From: Rhizobium sp. SL42
GTDB taxonomy: Bacteria > Pseudomonadota > Alphaproteobacteria > Rhizobiales > Rhizobiaceae
Reading direction: 5' to 3'
DNA length: 64,000 bases
NCBI RefSeq assembly: GCF_021729845.1
Contig: NZ_CP063399.1
Coordinates: forward strand, 287,830 to 351,829
The position numbers and the translations under genes are program-made. Each line of letters starts with the position of its first letter. The first letter of the stretch is position 1. The notes below the pieces were generated by a model. The model did no database searches and was not told the DNA's origin. It was given only the letters and a program-made list of their open reading frames with translations. Below are positions 26,960 to 36,516 of the stretch, piece after piece.

Positions 26960-27772
26960 TCACTTCTCGCTGTCTTCGAAATGGCCGGCAGCGACAAAGC
27001 TGCCCCCCTGGAAGCGAACAGCCGGATCGTTCGGATCACCTTGCGTCGTCATGGCGAGAACCTTTTCGCGATAGTCATCGGCGCTGTCCTGCGGCTTGTA
27101 GCCCAGCACAGCCGCCGTCCGGTTATCCCAGAAAGCTTCGGAATTGTTGGACATCCCGTAGGCGACCATGAAGCCGACGCGCGGCGCAGACAGAGATTTT
27201 TCAACCAGCTGCCGGCAATCACGATAGGAGAGCCAGGTAATCAGATGGCGCCTGTCGGTCGGTTCCGGGAAACACGAGCCGATGCGAATACTGACAGTTT
27301 CAATCCCGAATTTGTCGAAATAGTACCGACCGAGATTTTCAACAAAAGTCTTGGAGACGCCGTAGAGACTATCCGGCCGGGTCGACACATTGCCGTCGAT
27401 CGTCTCCGTGCGCTCATAGTAGCCGATCGCATGCACGGAGCTCGCATAGACCACGCGTTTCACACCATGACGGCGGGCCGCTTCATAAATGTTGTAGCTA
27501 CCGGTGATGTTGGAATCGAGCACGGTTTTCCAGGGGCCCTCCAGGGCATGTCCGCCCATATGCACGATGGCATCGCATCCCTTGACCGCTTCGCTGACTG
27601 CATCGAAATCGGAGAGGTCAAGCGGGTAGTCTTCTTCATGCGCCGCCAGATCCGAGGAAGGCTTCAGGTCCGAGAGCCGTACAATCTGTCCCAGTCTGGT
27701 TTCCGACTTGCGCAATTGAGTTCCAACGCCGCCACCAGCGCCCGTCAGCAATGTTCTCTTGTAATCCGTCAT
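26960..27772 (-). CDS. NAD-dependent uronate-dehydrogenase-like SDR
   Basis: A 270-residue extended SDR/epimerase-type protein that lines up over its whole length with Agrobacterium uronate dehydrogenase. LLTGAGGGVGTQLR is near 8-21, a ASSVHAIGYYERTE segment near 107-120, catalytic YGVSK near 134-138, SIRIGSCFPEPTDRR near 160 and the end DPNDPAVRFQGGSFV. Uronate dehydrogenases oxidise glucuronate or galacturonate to aldarolactones. The start chosen has GGGAG upstream; an earlier start would run through the aminotransferase stop region. In this operon it may act on another cyclic hydroxy compound. Confidence 0.75.
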   Translation of the reverse strand: MTDYKRTLLTGAGGGVGTQLRKSETRLGQIVRLSDLKPSSDLAAHEEDYPLDLSDFDAVSEAVKGCDAIVHMGGHALEGPWKTVLDSNITGSYNIYEAARRHGVKRVVYASSVHAIGYYERTETIDGNVSTRPDSLYGVSKTFVENLGRYYFDKFGIETVSIRIGSCFPEPTDRRHLITWLSYRDCRQLVEKSLSAPRVGFMVAYGMSNNSEAFWDNRTAAVLGYKPQDSADDYREKVLAMTTQGDPNDPAVRFQGGSFVAAGHFEDSEK

Positions 27773-27785
27773 CTTAATCTCCCTG

Positions 27786-28997
27786 TCAGCTAAGCAATGC
27801 CAGTGTGTCAGCAATGCGTTCGACGGCAATTGAAAGATTGTCCCGCGAGGTTGCGAAAGACAGCCGAATGAAAGGTCCCACGCCAAATGCAGAACCCGGG
27901 ACGGTGGCAACCTTGCCCTGGCTCAAAAGATAGGATGCCAGCATCGTATCATTCTCGATCTTTGTCCCGTCCGGTGCAGTCCTGCCGATAAAGGCTGTGC
28001 ATTTCGGGAAGAGATAGAAGGCGCCCTCCGGTGCGCGCACCTCGAGACCGGGAATGGCGCTGAAGCCTTTCGTCACCAGTTCGCCGCGCGTCTTGTATTC
28101 CGCAAGAGCGGTTACGATGAAATCCTGCGGGCCATTCAGGGCGGCAATTGCAGCGGCCTGTGTCACCGATGAGGGGCAGGTCGTGCTTTGGGACTGCAGC
28201 TTGTTCAGAACTTTGGTCAGACCCTTCGGACCAACGGCATAGCCAAGACGCCACCCGGTCATCGCATAGGCCTTCGAAACGCCGTTGATGATCAGCGTGC
28301 GATCCTGCAGATCCGGGCAGGCCGAGACAAAGGACGTAAAGGGTACGGATCCGCAGACGAGATGCTCATAGATTTCGTCCGACATGATCGCAACATGCGG
28401 ATGGCGCCTCAGCACCACGCCGAGGGCTTTCAGCTCGTCAGCCGTATAGATGGCGCCGGTTGGGTTGGAGGGAGAATTGAACAGGAACCATCTCGACTTT
28501 GGCGTGATTGCCGCTTCCAGCCGCTCCGGGGTGAGCTTGAAATCATCTTCGACACCGCAAGGAACGACTTTCGGAACGCCCCCGTGCAGGATGACAATAT
28601 CCGTGTAGGAAACCCAGTAGGGAGCTGGAACGATCACTTCATCGCCGGGCTCGAGCGTACCGAGAAAGGCATTGAAAAGGATCTGCTTCGCACCATTGCC
28701 GATGGATACTTCATCCATCGCATAATCTAGGCCGTTCTCTCTCTTGAACTTCGCAACGATTGCCTGTCGCAGCTCCGGCAAGCCATCCGGTGCGGTGTAT
28801 CGGGTCACACCACGCTTCATGGCGTCGATAGCCGCTTCAATGATATGGCCCGGCGTATTGAAGTCCGGCTCACCAAGTGACAGATCAATGACGTACTCGC
28901 CTTTGGCCATCATTGCCTTGGCGGCCATCGATACCGCCATCGACGGAGATGACTGGATCGTCGCAGCGCGCGTATTCTCGAACTTGATCATATTCAT
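27786..28997 (-). CDS. Class I aminotransferase (aspartate-aminotransferase-like)
   Basis: A 403-residue PLP enzyme of fold type I. It shows SLGEPDFNTPGHI near 40-52, the YTAPDGLPELRQAI helix, FNSPSNPTGAIYT near 178-190, DEIYEHL near 218 and the Schiff-base Lys in INGVSKAYAMTGWRLGYA near 250-267, with the carboxylate-binding Arg in FIRLSFATS near 377. It resembles rhizobial AatA-type aspartate/prephenate aminotransferases. In this operon it may remove the amino group from an amino acid released by the HyuAB enzyme, giving a 2-oxoacid. Its ATG overlaps the hyuB stop in an ATGA, so translation is coupled. Confidence 0.85.
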   Translation of the reverse strand: MNMIKFENTRAATIQSSPSMAVSMAAKAMMAKGEYVIDLSLGEPDFNTPGHIIEAAIDAMKRGVTRYTAPDGLPELRQAIVAKFKRENGLDYAMDEVSIGNGAKQILFNAFLGTLEPGDEVIVPAPYWVSYTDIVILHGGVPKVVPCGVEDDFKLTPERLEAAITPKSRWFLFNSPSNPTGAIYTADELKALGVVLRRHPHVAIMSDEIYEHLVCGSVPFTSFVSACPDLQDRTLIINGVSKAYAMTGWRLGYAVGPKGLTKVLNKLQSQSTTCPSSVTQAAAIAALNGPQDFIVTALAEYKTRGELVTKGFSAIPGLEVRAPEGAFYLFPKCTAFIGRTAPDGTKIENDTMLASYLLSQGKVATVPGSAFGVGPFIRLSFATSRDNLSIAVERIADTLALLS

Positions 28998-30661
28998 TCC
29001 TTTTCCCCCCGCTCGTCGGTCGCCTTGTAAAGTGCAACCTGCTCCTCATTGATGTAGCCATGCTTCAGATCGCGTTCGACAGCTTCCGAAGACCGGCGTG
29101 CGGGATCACCGAAGCCGCCGCCGCCCGGAAGCTGAAGCACAAGCTTTCTGCCTTCCGGAACGAACTGCAGTCCCTTGCCTTTCAGCACGGTTCCGTCATC
29201 GAGCGATACAGAGCCACGCGCGCCTTCGAGGCCACCGTCCCGGCCGCGAGCCGGATGGTTCAGGCGATCGAACATTGCCGAGAAGCGGAATGTGTACCCT
29301 TCTGCCGCCTCGATCTCGATCGTCTGGCCGAGACCTCCACGCTGTTCGCCAGCGCCGCCCGAGCCTTCGCGCAGTTCCTTACGCCAGACGATCACCGGCC
29401 CCACATTCTCCGTCGCTTCGATCGGCATCGTGTGGACGCCGCTCGGGAATGCCGTCGCATTGAGACCGTCAAGGGTTGTGCGTGCGCCGGAGCCGCCGGA
29501 GTTGAACATCAGGATTTCCGCACCCTTGCCACCAATCTGGTCGGCAACGGCGCGGACGCTCATATGCAGGTTCCAGAGCGCGCTGGCGCCTTCGGCCGGC
29601 ACCTGACCGGGCAAGGCCTGATGCAGCGCGCCGAGGACGAGGTCGGGAACGAAATGACCAAGCACATGGCGAACTGCAACCGGCGCCGGTCGTTTGGCGT
29701 TGAGAATGCATCCAGCCGGAGCCACAACATCAAAGGGCGCAAGGGATGCTGCGTTGTTGGGAATTTCCGGCGCAACGACGCATTTGATACCGTAGCAGGC
29801 ATAGGCCTTCGCATAGACCAGCGGGACGTTGATCCCGAACTTGCTCATGCCGGATGTGCCGTCGAAGTCAACCAGGACGCCATCCGGTCCAATGGTCAGC
29901 TTTGCGGCCAGGTGAACAGGCTCGTCATAGCCGTCCAGATCGAGGCTATAGGACCAGGATCCGTGCGGCAGGTTCCGCAGGCGTTCAAGTGTCGCCTCAC
30001 GGCTGTTTTTCAGGATGAAGCCACCGATCTGGGAGAGGTCGTCCAGATTGAACTCCGTCAGCATCTCGATGAGGCGACGGTGACCTGTTTCGTTGCAGGC
30101 GGCCAAAGCATGAAAATCGCCGACGACCTTGTCGTTCTCCCTCACGTTGTTGCGCACGATATGCACGAGCGTGCGGTTCAGCTCGCCTCGCTCGAAGAAC
30201 TTCATGATCGGAATGAACAGGCCTTCCTCGTAAACTTCCCGCGCATCCGGTCCGAAGCCACGCCCGCCAACATCCACGACATGTGCCGTTGACGCGAAAT
30301 AGCCGACCAGTTTTCCGTGGTGGAAGGACGGCGTGACGACGGTTATGTCGTGCAGGTGGCCCGTGCCCTTCCAAGGGTCGTTGGTGATATAGACGTCACC
30401 TTCGAAAATGTTCTCCGGTCCGATATCATTGATGAAATGTGCAACCGATTCTGCCATCGCGTTGACATGACCCGGAGTACCGGTCACTGCCTGCGCCAGC
30501 ATGCGGCCTTCAAGGTCAAAGACGCCGGCCGAAAGGTCGCCCGCCTCACGCACTGAGGTTGAAAAGGCGGTACGAATTAGTGTCTGTGCCTGTTCCTCTA
30601 CGACGGAAATCAGGCGGTTCCACATGACCTGCATGTGAATATCGACTATAGACTGGTTCAT
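28994..30661 (-). CDS. hyuB: HyuB-type hydantoinase/oxoprolinase B subunit
   Basis: A 555-residue HyuB-domain protein. It begins MNQSIVDIHMQVMWNRLISVVEEQ and shows the family stretches STSVREAGDLSAGVFD, GTPGHVNAM, ITNDPWKGTGHLHDITVVTP near 95-115, FASTAHVVDVGG, and near the end GRKLVLQLPGGGGFGDPARR. With HyuA it forms an ATP-dependent enzyme that opens lactam or hydantoin rings (5-oxoprolinase, N-methylhydantoinase) or carboxylates ketones (acetone carboxylase family). The ATG at 30661 is preferred because GAGGAA lies eight bases upstream; it starts 11 bases after the hyuA stop. Confidence 0.87.
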   Translation of the reverse strand: MNQSIVDIHMQVMWNRLISVVEEQAQTLIRTAFSTSVREAGDLSAGVFDLEGRMLAQAVTGTPGHVNAMAESVAHFINDIGPENIFEGDVYITNDPWKGTGHLHDITVVTPSFHHGKLVGYFASTAHVVDVGGRGFGPDAREVYEEGLFIPIMKFFERGELNRTLVHIVRNNVRENDKVVGDFHALAACNETGHRRLIEMLTEFNLDDLSQIGGFILKNSREATLERLRNLPHGSWSYSLDLDGYDEPVHLAAKLTIGPDGVLVDFDGTSGMSKFGINVPLVYAKAYACYGIKCVVAPEIPNNAASLAPFDVVAPAGCILNAKRPAPVAVRHVLGHFVPDLVLGALHQALPGQVPAEGASALWNLHMSVRAVADQIGGKGAEILMFNSGGSGARTTLDGLNATAFPSGVHTMPIEATENVGPVIVWRKELREGSGGAGEQRGGLGQTIEIEAAEGYTFRFSAMFDRLNHPARGRDGGLEGARGSVSLDDGTVLKGKGLQFVPEGRKLVLQLPGGGGFGDPARRSSEAVERDLKHGYINEEQVALYKATDERGEKE

Positions 30662-30672
30662 CTGCATATTCC

Positions 30673-32769
30673 TCAAATCCGGGTGACGAGGAGGCAGCCA
30701 TCGTTCTGAACGATAGCCCTGAAGGACGAAGTGAGAACTGCCGAGGTTTCGCGCTCAACGATAACGGCTGGACCCTTCACGACATCGCCAGGGTTGAGGC
30801 TTTCACGCTCGTGAATGCCAGCCTGCAGGTATGCGCCCTGTGATGCCTCAAACAGCGGTCGTGTCGTCGACGCCAGGACAACGGCACCTTCAGCAACCCT
30901 GGCAATGCGCGCCACTGTAGGAAGAGGCGAACTCACCCTAACAGACCAGCTGACGACCTCGACATCCAGACCTTCGATCGCACGACCGAAGAAACGCGCA
31001 TATTCTTCTTCGAACAATGCGCGCAACGCAGCAGCACTGTTCGCGTTAAAACCGCCCGCACTCAGGGGAACGGGAATATCCCAACCCTGCCCGGCGTATC
31101 GCATGAAAAGAGTGCGTTCGATCACGGGCGAACCCGTGTTCAATCCGCCTTCAACGAAGCCGAGAGCTTCAGCTTGCATTGAATCGACCAGACGGTTTGC
31201 CTCAACGACGTCAAAATTCGACAGATTGAACACGGCACTGCGCACCGATTCATAGCCGAACGGCGCCCTGAGAAAACCGATAGCCGAACCCACACCAGCA
31301 CCCGGCGGGACGAGAAACGTGGAAATTCCCATTTTCTCGCAGAGCCTCGCCGCATGAAGCGGACCGGCACCACCGAAGGTGATCATCGTAAAATCGGAAA
31401 TATTCTTGCCGTTTTCGACCGTATGAACACGTCCGGCATTTGCCATGTTCTCATCAACCATTTCGCAGGTTCCGAAGGCCGAGGCTTCCGGATCCAGGCC
31501 GATCACAGAGCCAATATCGTCTACCATCGCCTTGCGGCTTGCCTCGACCGAAAGTCGGATGGCGCCGCCGGCAAAATTGTCGGGATCGAGCTTGCCAAGA
31601 ATGAGGTCGGCATCGGTCACTGTCGGATTCTTGCCACCACGCAGGTAACAGGCAGGACCCGGCTCAGAAGCTGCACTATGCGGCCCGACACGGATCTGGC
31701 GCATCGCATCGATGCCAGCGATCGATCCGCCACCCGCACCAATTTCGACCATTTCGACGACCGGGATCGAAATCGGCATACCGGAACCCTTGCGGAAGCG
31801 ATAAGTCCGCGCGACTTCGAAAGTCTTGGCCGTTTTGGGCACCTGGTTTTCAATCAGGCAGATCTTGGCCGTCGTACCACCCATATCGAAAGAGAGAACA
31901 GTATCGAGACCATGGCGACGCGCTATGTCGGCAGCAAAAATTGCTCCACCGGCCGGACCAGATTCGACAAGCCGAACGGGGAATTCGGCCGCGCTATCAA
32001 CCGAGACGATGCCGCCGCCGGAATGGATCATGAAAACCGGGCAGCCGACGCCCATCTCCTTGAGGGAGACAACGAGGCGATCAAGATAGGATTTGATCGC
32101 AGGCTTAACATATGCATTGGCACAGACCGTGTTGAAACGTTCAAATTCACGCATCTGCGGTGAAACTTCGGACGAAATCGAGACAGAAACACCAGGCAGC
32201 CGCTTCAAGATCGCTTCACGAACAGCAACTTCGTGGGCGCCGTTGACATAGGCATGGATGAAGCCGATGGCCACACTCTCATAACCACCCTCCGCGATCT
32301 TCTCGACGACCGCAGCGACCGATTCTTCGTCAAGCTGCAGCAGCACCTTGCCTGCCGCGTCGATACGCTCGCGAACAACAAATCTGTCTGCACGGGCGAT
32401 CAAAGCCGGTGGCAATGTGATGTTCAGGTCATACTGCTCGAAACGGTTTTCGGTGCGCATTTCGAGCACATCGCGAAAGCCTTCTGTCGTTACGAAAGCC
32501 GTTGCCGCGCCGCGCCGCTCGATCAGCGCATTCGTCGCAAGCGTCGTACCATGGATCAGGATATCGATTTCCGACAGCGCAACGCCCGCCATTTCGGCGA
32601 CAGCCCTGACACCACCTAGAATGGCCCGCTCGGGCGCGGTGTAGTCGGTCAGAACTTTTGTTGAATGAAGCGCGCCATCAAGGTCGAGCGCGACGTCCGT
32701 GAATGTCCCGCCGATATCGACGCCGACCCGGCAATTTCGTGGTGTTTTGTTCACCGTCTTGTTCCCCAT
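30673..32769 (-). CDS. hyuA: HyuA-type hydantoinase/oxoprolinase A subunit
   Basis: A 698-residue HyuA protein. The ASKHA nucleotide-binding motif GVDIGGTFTDVALD is near residue 15, HGTTLATNALIERRGAATA near 78, ETSEVSPQMREFERFNT-like text near 190, SGPAGGAIFAADIARRHG near 258 and SFDMGGTTAKICLI near 282, all typical ATP-binding segments. A C-terminal domain follows, with GFVEGG and the ending GPAVIVERETSAVL. Length agrees with the family. The ATG at 32769 is chosen because an open frame extending to 32949 would cover the palindromic operator at 32892-32908. It is the first gene of a six-gene leftward operon. Confidence 0.87.
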   Translation of the reverse strand: MGNKTVNKTPRNCRVGVDIGGTFTDVALDLDGALHSTKVLTDYTAPERAILGGVRAVAEMAGVALSEIDILIHGTTLATNALIERRGAATAFVTTEGFRDVLEMRTENRFEQYDLNITLPPALIARADRFVVRERIDAAGKVLLQLDEESVAAVVEKIAEGGYESVAIGFIHAYVNGAHEVAVREAILKRLPGVSVSISSEVSPQMREFERFNTVCANAYVKPAIKSYLDRLVVSLKEMGVGCPVFMIHSGGGIVSVDSAAEFPVRLVESGPAGGAIFAADIARRHGLDTVLSFDMGGTTAKICLIENQVPKTAKTFEVARTYRFRKGSGMPISIPVVEMVEIGAGGGSIAGIDAMRQIRVGPHSAASEPGPACYLRGGKNPTVTDADLILGKLDPDNFAGGAIRLSVEASRKAMVDDIGSVIGLDPEASAFGTCEMVDENMANAGRVHTVENGKNISDFTMITFGGAGPLHAARLCEKMGISTFLVPPGAGVGSAIGFLRAPFGYESVRSAVFNLSNFDVVEANRLVDSMQAEALGFVEGGLNTGSPVIERTLFMRYAGQGWDIPVPLSAGGFNANSAAALRALFEEEYARFFGRAIEGLDVEVVSWSVRVSSPLPTVARIARVAEGAVVLASTTRPLFEASQGAYLQAGIHERESLNPGDVVKGPAVIVERETSAVLTSSFRAIVQNDGCLLVTRI

Positions 32770-32891
32770 TTTAACATTAATCTGGCGCTTAGGTTTGCGC
32801 CTGAATCCAAGTCCCGCAGCCATTGATCCAGTCATTTGCCGGCGCCGCAAGAGCCGTCGCAACATTTCCGCTTGACGCCTCTCGTATATGT

Positions 32892-32908
32892 CACTTATCA
32901 TATAAGTG
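32892..32908. promoter_or_regulatory. Palindromic operator candidate between divergent operons
   Basis: Perfect 7-base arms CACTTAT and ATAAGTG around CAT. It lies in the 311-base divergent region, 123 bases before hyuA and 173 bases before the binding-protein gene. Its reverse strand contains CACTTATATG, shared with the candidate operator in front of the YdiJ-type gene. The GntR regulator at 23190-23921 is the likely binder. Confidence 0.55.
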
Positions 32909-33080
32909 TCAACTGGTAAGGGCAGCAAAATCACCTGCTCCAAATCCACTCCCGCCCAAAGGCGAGGAGATTTTACCTATATTATTTAGGTACTTAGTTT
33001 GACCAACAAGATTGGAATGCGGGAGCAACCTGCATCGAGCTGACTTGAACGTGCTTTAGCTTCAACCAGAGGGAATCTTC

Positions 33081-34196
33081 ATGAAAACGATCACCAAGCT
33101 TCTTGCGACATCCGCATTCGCATCGGCATTGCTTCTTTCGAATGCCTTTGCAGCCGACACGATTAAGATCGGCGTCGCGGGCCCCTATACCGGCGCGAAC
33201 GCCACATTCGGCGAACAGGTCTTCAGCGGCGTCTCCGTATACGTCAAGGAAGTGAATGCGGCCGGAGGCATCAACGGCAAACAGATTGAACTGGTAAAAG
33301 GCGATGACGCTTGCGAGCCCAAGCAGGCCGTAGCCGTTGCCAACAGATTTGTTGACCAGGACAAAGTCCAGGCCGTCATCGGCCATTTCTGCTCGTCCAG
33401 CACCATTCCTGCGTCAGAGATCTATAACGACGCCGGAATTCTGGAAATGACCCCCTCGTCCACCAATCCGACCGTCACAGATCGTGGTTTCGACAATCTG
33501 TTCCGCGGTTGCGGTCGCGACGACCAGCAGGCAGTGGTTGCCGGCAGTTTCATCCTCGACACACTGAAGAAGGACAAGATTGCGCTGATCCATGACAAGG
33601 ACACCTACGGCCAGGGCCTGGTGGACGCTGTCAAGAACACAATCGAAGCGCGCGGCATCAAGCCTGTTCTCTATGAAGGCCTGACGCGCGGTGAACGCGA
33701 CTTCAACGCGCTGGTCACCAAGATAAAGAGCTCCGGCGCAACGGCTGTCTATTTCGGCGGCCTCATTCCTGAAGGTGGCCCGCTGATCCGCCAGCTCAAG
33801 GAGCAGGGTATCGATGTCGCGTTCGTCAGTGGCGATGCGTTTGCCCAGACAGAGCTGGTTGCTGCTGTCGGCGGCGCGGCCAACCTTTCCAACGTCTACT
33901 ACTCCGCAACGCCTGACCCGCTCGCCGACCCGGCAACGAAGGCCGTGCAGGAAGCCCTGACGAAAGAAAACGTAACGCCTGCCAACTACGTCCTGTACGG
34001 CTACGCCAATGCACAGGCCGTCGTTGCAGCTTTGAAGGCCGGCGAAGATCTCGAATCGCAGGCCATATGGCTGCGCAGCAACACCGTTGATTCTGCCATT
34101 GGCAAGATCACATGGGACGAGAAGGGCGACATCAAGGACTTCCAGTTCGTCTTCTACAATTTCGACGACAAGGGCACCCCTGTCCTCGTGAAGTAA
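33081..34196 (+). CDS. Branched-chain-amino-acid-type ABC binding protein
   Basis: A 371-residue periplasmic binding protein of the LivJ/LivK class. A clear Sec signal peptide (MKTITKLLATSAFASALLLSNAFA, cleavage after AFA near 24) is followed by DTIKIGVAGPYTGANATFGEQ, the family opening, and VIGHFCSSSTIPASEIYNDAGI near 93-115, where Ser residues contact the amino-acid backbone in LivJ. One Cys in DDACEPKQA and one in HFC could form the usual disulfide. LivJ-class proteins take amino acids, amides, urea or aromatic acids. The ligand is presumably the substrate of the hyuAB pathway encoded divergently. Confidence 0.87.
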   Translation: MKTITKLLATSAFASALLLSNAFAADTIKIGVAGPYTGANATFGEQVFSGVSVYVKEVNAAGGINGKQIELVKGDDACEPKQAVAVANRFVDQDKVQAVIGHFCSSSTIPASEIYNDAGILEMTPSSTNPTVTDRGFDNLFRGCGRDDQQAVVAGSFILDTLKKDKIALIHDKDTYGQGLVDAVKNTIEARGIKPVLYEGLTRGERDFNALVTKIKSSGATAVYFGGLIPEGGPLIRQLKEQGIDVAFVSGDAFAQTELVAAVGGAANLSNVYYSATPDPLADPATKAVQEALTKENVTPANYVLYGYANAQAVVAALKAGEDLESQAIWLRSNTVDSAIGKITWDEKGDIKDFQFVFYNFDDKGTPVLVK

Positions 34197-34208
34197 GATC
34201 TTCACGTA

Positions 34209-34235
34209 TCCGGTCGGACTTTCCGTCCGGCCGGA
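34209..34235 (+). terminator. Intercistronic hairpin after binding-protein gene
   Basis: An 11-base stem (TCCGGTCGGAC / GTCCGGCCGGA, one G-U pair) with a five-base loop and no T-run, 12 bases past the binding-protein stop and before the permease gene. It is the likely cause of partial read-through and excess binding protein. Confidence 0.6.
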
Positions 34236-34271
34236 CTTGCATGCCAAAAAAGCAAATAAAAGGGGTCCGCC

Positions 34272-35189
34272 ATGGATTTTTTCATATTGGCGCAACAGCT
34301 GATCAATGGCATCACGCTGGGCACAATCTACGGCCTGATCGCAGTTGGATACACCATGGTTTACGGTGTCATCCGCATGATCAATTTCGCCCATGGCGAC
34401 GTCTATATGGTGTCGGCCTATATCGCAGCCATCACGCTCGCTGTTCTGACATATTTCGGCGTTCAATCCATTCCGTTCGCGTTGATCTCGGTTCTGGTCA
34501 TCACCTGCGCCATCACCGCCGTTTATGGCTGGGCCATCGAACGGGTTGCCTACAGGCCGCTGCGTGGCTCGACCAAGCTTGCGCCGCTGATCTCCGCCAT
34601 CGGCATCTCCCTGATGCTGCAAAGCTATGCGCAGATTGCCCAGGGCGCACGCGACCAGGGCGTTCCCACGCTGATACACGGCGCCTTCCGTTTCGGCGGC
34701 GACGTGCATTTCGCCCAGATTACTTACATGCAGACTGTGATCCTGTTCGCCTCACTGATCGCCATGGGTATTCTGACCTATGTGATCAATTACACCAGGA
34801 TCGGGCGTGAGTGCCGCGCCACCCAGCAGAACATCCGCATTTCCGCGATCCTGGGCGTCAACACAGACAGGGTCATCTCCACTGTCTTTGTCATCGGAGC
34901 AGCAACAGCCGCCGTCGGCGGAACCCTGGTCACGTTCAACTACGGATCCTTCAACTTCTTCATCGGCTTCGTCATGGGCATCAAGGCCTTTACGGCCGCC
35001 GTTCTTGGCGGCATCGGCTCCCTGCCCGGCGCCGTTCTCGGCGGCATTCTGCTGGGCCTGACCGAAGCACTGTTCGCCGGATATGTGAGCACCGACTACA
35101 AGGACGTTTTTGCTTTCAGCCTTCTGATCACCCTTCTGTTCTTCCGACCCTACGGCCTGCTCGGCAAGCCCGAAATCCAGAAAGTCTGA
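34272..35189 (+). CDS. livH: Branched-chain-type ABC permease LivH
   Basis: A 305-residue inner-membrane permease with about eight hydrophobic segments. It starts [26 protein letters not shown], the standard LivH opening, and carries FAHGDVYM near 42, the coupling-helix region [22 protein letters not shown] near 178-199 and [17 protein letters not shown] near 242-258. It forms the heterodimeric channel with LivM, encoded 13 bases downstream. AGGGG precedes the ATG. Confidence 0.88.
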   Translation: MDFFILAQQLINGITLGTIYGLIAVGYTMVYGVIRMINFAHGDVYMVSAYIAAITLAVLTYFGVQSIPFALISVLVITCAITAVYGWAIERVAYRPLRGSTKLAPLISAIGISLMLQSYAQIAQGARDQGVPTLIHGAFRFGGDVHFAQITYMQTVILFASLIAMGILTYVINYTRIGRECRATQQNIRISAILGVNTDRVISTVFVIGAATAAVGGTLVTFNYGSFNFFIGFVMGIKAFTAAVLGGIGSLPGAVLGGILLGLTEALFAGYVSTDYKDVFAFSLLITLLFFRPYGLLGKPEIQKV

Positions 35190-35202
35190 GGAGGGATTAG
35201 CA

Positions 35203-36516
35203 ATGCGAGCAACACGGTTCAAAGCGCTTCTCAAGGAAGCACTCATCACATTCACAATCTCGCTGATCCTGTTCGGCCCCATATCCGGCCTTGTCCTCGA
35301 TGGTTTCTCCTTCAACAACGAACTTATGAGCGCGGTAAGCCTCGCCGCTGTCGTCACCGCCGGACGGGTGGCAATCTCCCTGATCAGCTCAAGCAGGACC
35401 GGTCGCAGCCTGTGGGAACGGATTTCCAGCGGCAGCGGCGGCGTAACGGTTCGCACCGGCAAGGAAGCGTCACCGCTGCTTATTCTGGCCGTCACCTTCG
35501 TTGCAGCACTGACCCTGCCCCTCTTTGCCGACAAATACATTCTCGGCATTGCCATCCTGGCCCTGATCTACTGCCTTCTCGGACTTGGGCTCAACATTGT
35601 AGTGGGATTAGCAGGCCTGCTCGACCTCGGATTTGTGGCATTCTATGCCGTGGGCGCCTACCTTCTGGCACTCGGCTCGCAATACGTCGGTCTCGGCTTC
35701 TGGAGCGCGTTGATCATCGCTCCTTTCCTGGCCGGCCTGTTCGGCATGATCCTCGGGTTCCCCGTCCTCAAGATGCATGGTGACTATCTCGCCATCGTCA
35801 CGCTCGGCTTCGGAGAGATCATCCGGCTTGTGCTCAACAATTGGCTGGCGTTCACCGGAGGCCCGAATGGCGCACCAGCCCCCGCTCCAACACTGTTCGG
35901 CATCGAGTTCAGCAGAACTGCCAAACAGGGCGGCACCCCTATTCATGAATGGCTCGGCATACCCTATAGCGCCGACTATAAATTCTGGTTCATCTATATC
36001 GTGCTCTTTCTCGTCGTCTGCGGGGTCATCTTCGCGGTCGAACGGCTGAGGGTTATGCCGATCGGCCGTATGTGGGAAGCACTTCGCGAGGATGAGATTG
36101 CCTGCCGTTCGCTTGGCGTCAACCACGTCTTCACCAAGCTCTCCGCATTCATGCTGGGCGCATCCACCGGTGGCCTTGCCGGGGTCTTCTTCGCCGTCCA
36201 CCAGGGTTTTGTGAACCCGACCTCCTTCACCTTCTTCGAATCCGCGCTCATTCTTGCGATCGTGGTTTTGGGAGGCCTGGGCTCTACCGTCGGCGTCATC
36301 CTGGCGGCCCTCGTCCTGACAATCCTGCCAGAGCTGCTGCGGGAATTTGCAGAATATCGCGTTCTGGTCTTCGGCATTCTCATGGTCGTGATGATGATCT
36401 GGAAGCCGCGCGGACTTGTGCGCGTCACGCGCCCGGCATTTTTCCCCTCCTCACGCGCCAAAGAACAGATGGCTGCCAAAGCTGTTGAATTGAACGCACA
36501 GGAGGCCGGCCGATGA
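35203..36516 (+). CDS. livM: Branched-chain-type ABC permease LivM
   Basis: A 437-residue permease. The first ~95 residues are an extra segment with two hydrophobic stretches and a polar loop ([19 protein letters not shown]), as in long LivM proteins. The conserved LivM core then follows, with [27 protein letters not shown] near 126-152, [21 protein letters not shown] near 186-206, and [20 protein letters not shown] near 286-305 as the coupling helix. It ends with a charged cytoplasmic tail. Its stop overlaps the livG start (ATGA). Confidence 0.87.
   Translation: MRATRFKALLKEALITFTISLILFGPISGLVLDGFSFNNELMSAVSLAAVVTAGRVAISLISSSRTGRSLWERISSGSGGVTVRTGKEASPLLILAVTFVAALTLPLFADKYILGIAILALIYCLLGLGLNIVVGLAGLLDLGFVAFYAVGAYLLALGSQYVGLGFWSALIIAPFLAGLFGMILGFPVLKMHGDYLAIVTLGFGEIIRLVLNNWLAFTGGPNGAPAPAPTLFGIEFSRTAKQGGTPIHEWLGIPYSADYKFWFIYIVLFLVVCGVIFAVERLRVMPIGRMWEALREDEIACRSLGVNHVFTKLSAFMLGASTGGLAGVFFAVHQGFVNPTSFTFFESALILAIVVLGGLGSTVGVILAALVLTILPELLREFAEYRVLVFGILMVVMMIWKPRGLVRVTRPAFFPSSRAKEQMAAKAVELNAQEAGR

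Noticed and set aside
32770..32949. Upstream extension of hyuA
   Set aside because: It would place the palindromic operator inside the gene, and the extra residues do not resemble HyuA.
33414..34709. 431-residue minus-strand ORF opposite the Liv-type binding protein and livH
   Set aside because: A high-GC shadow frame with no motifs; the plus-strand genes have signal peptide, family motifs and ribosome sites.
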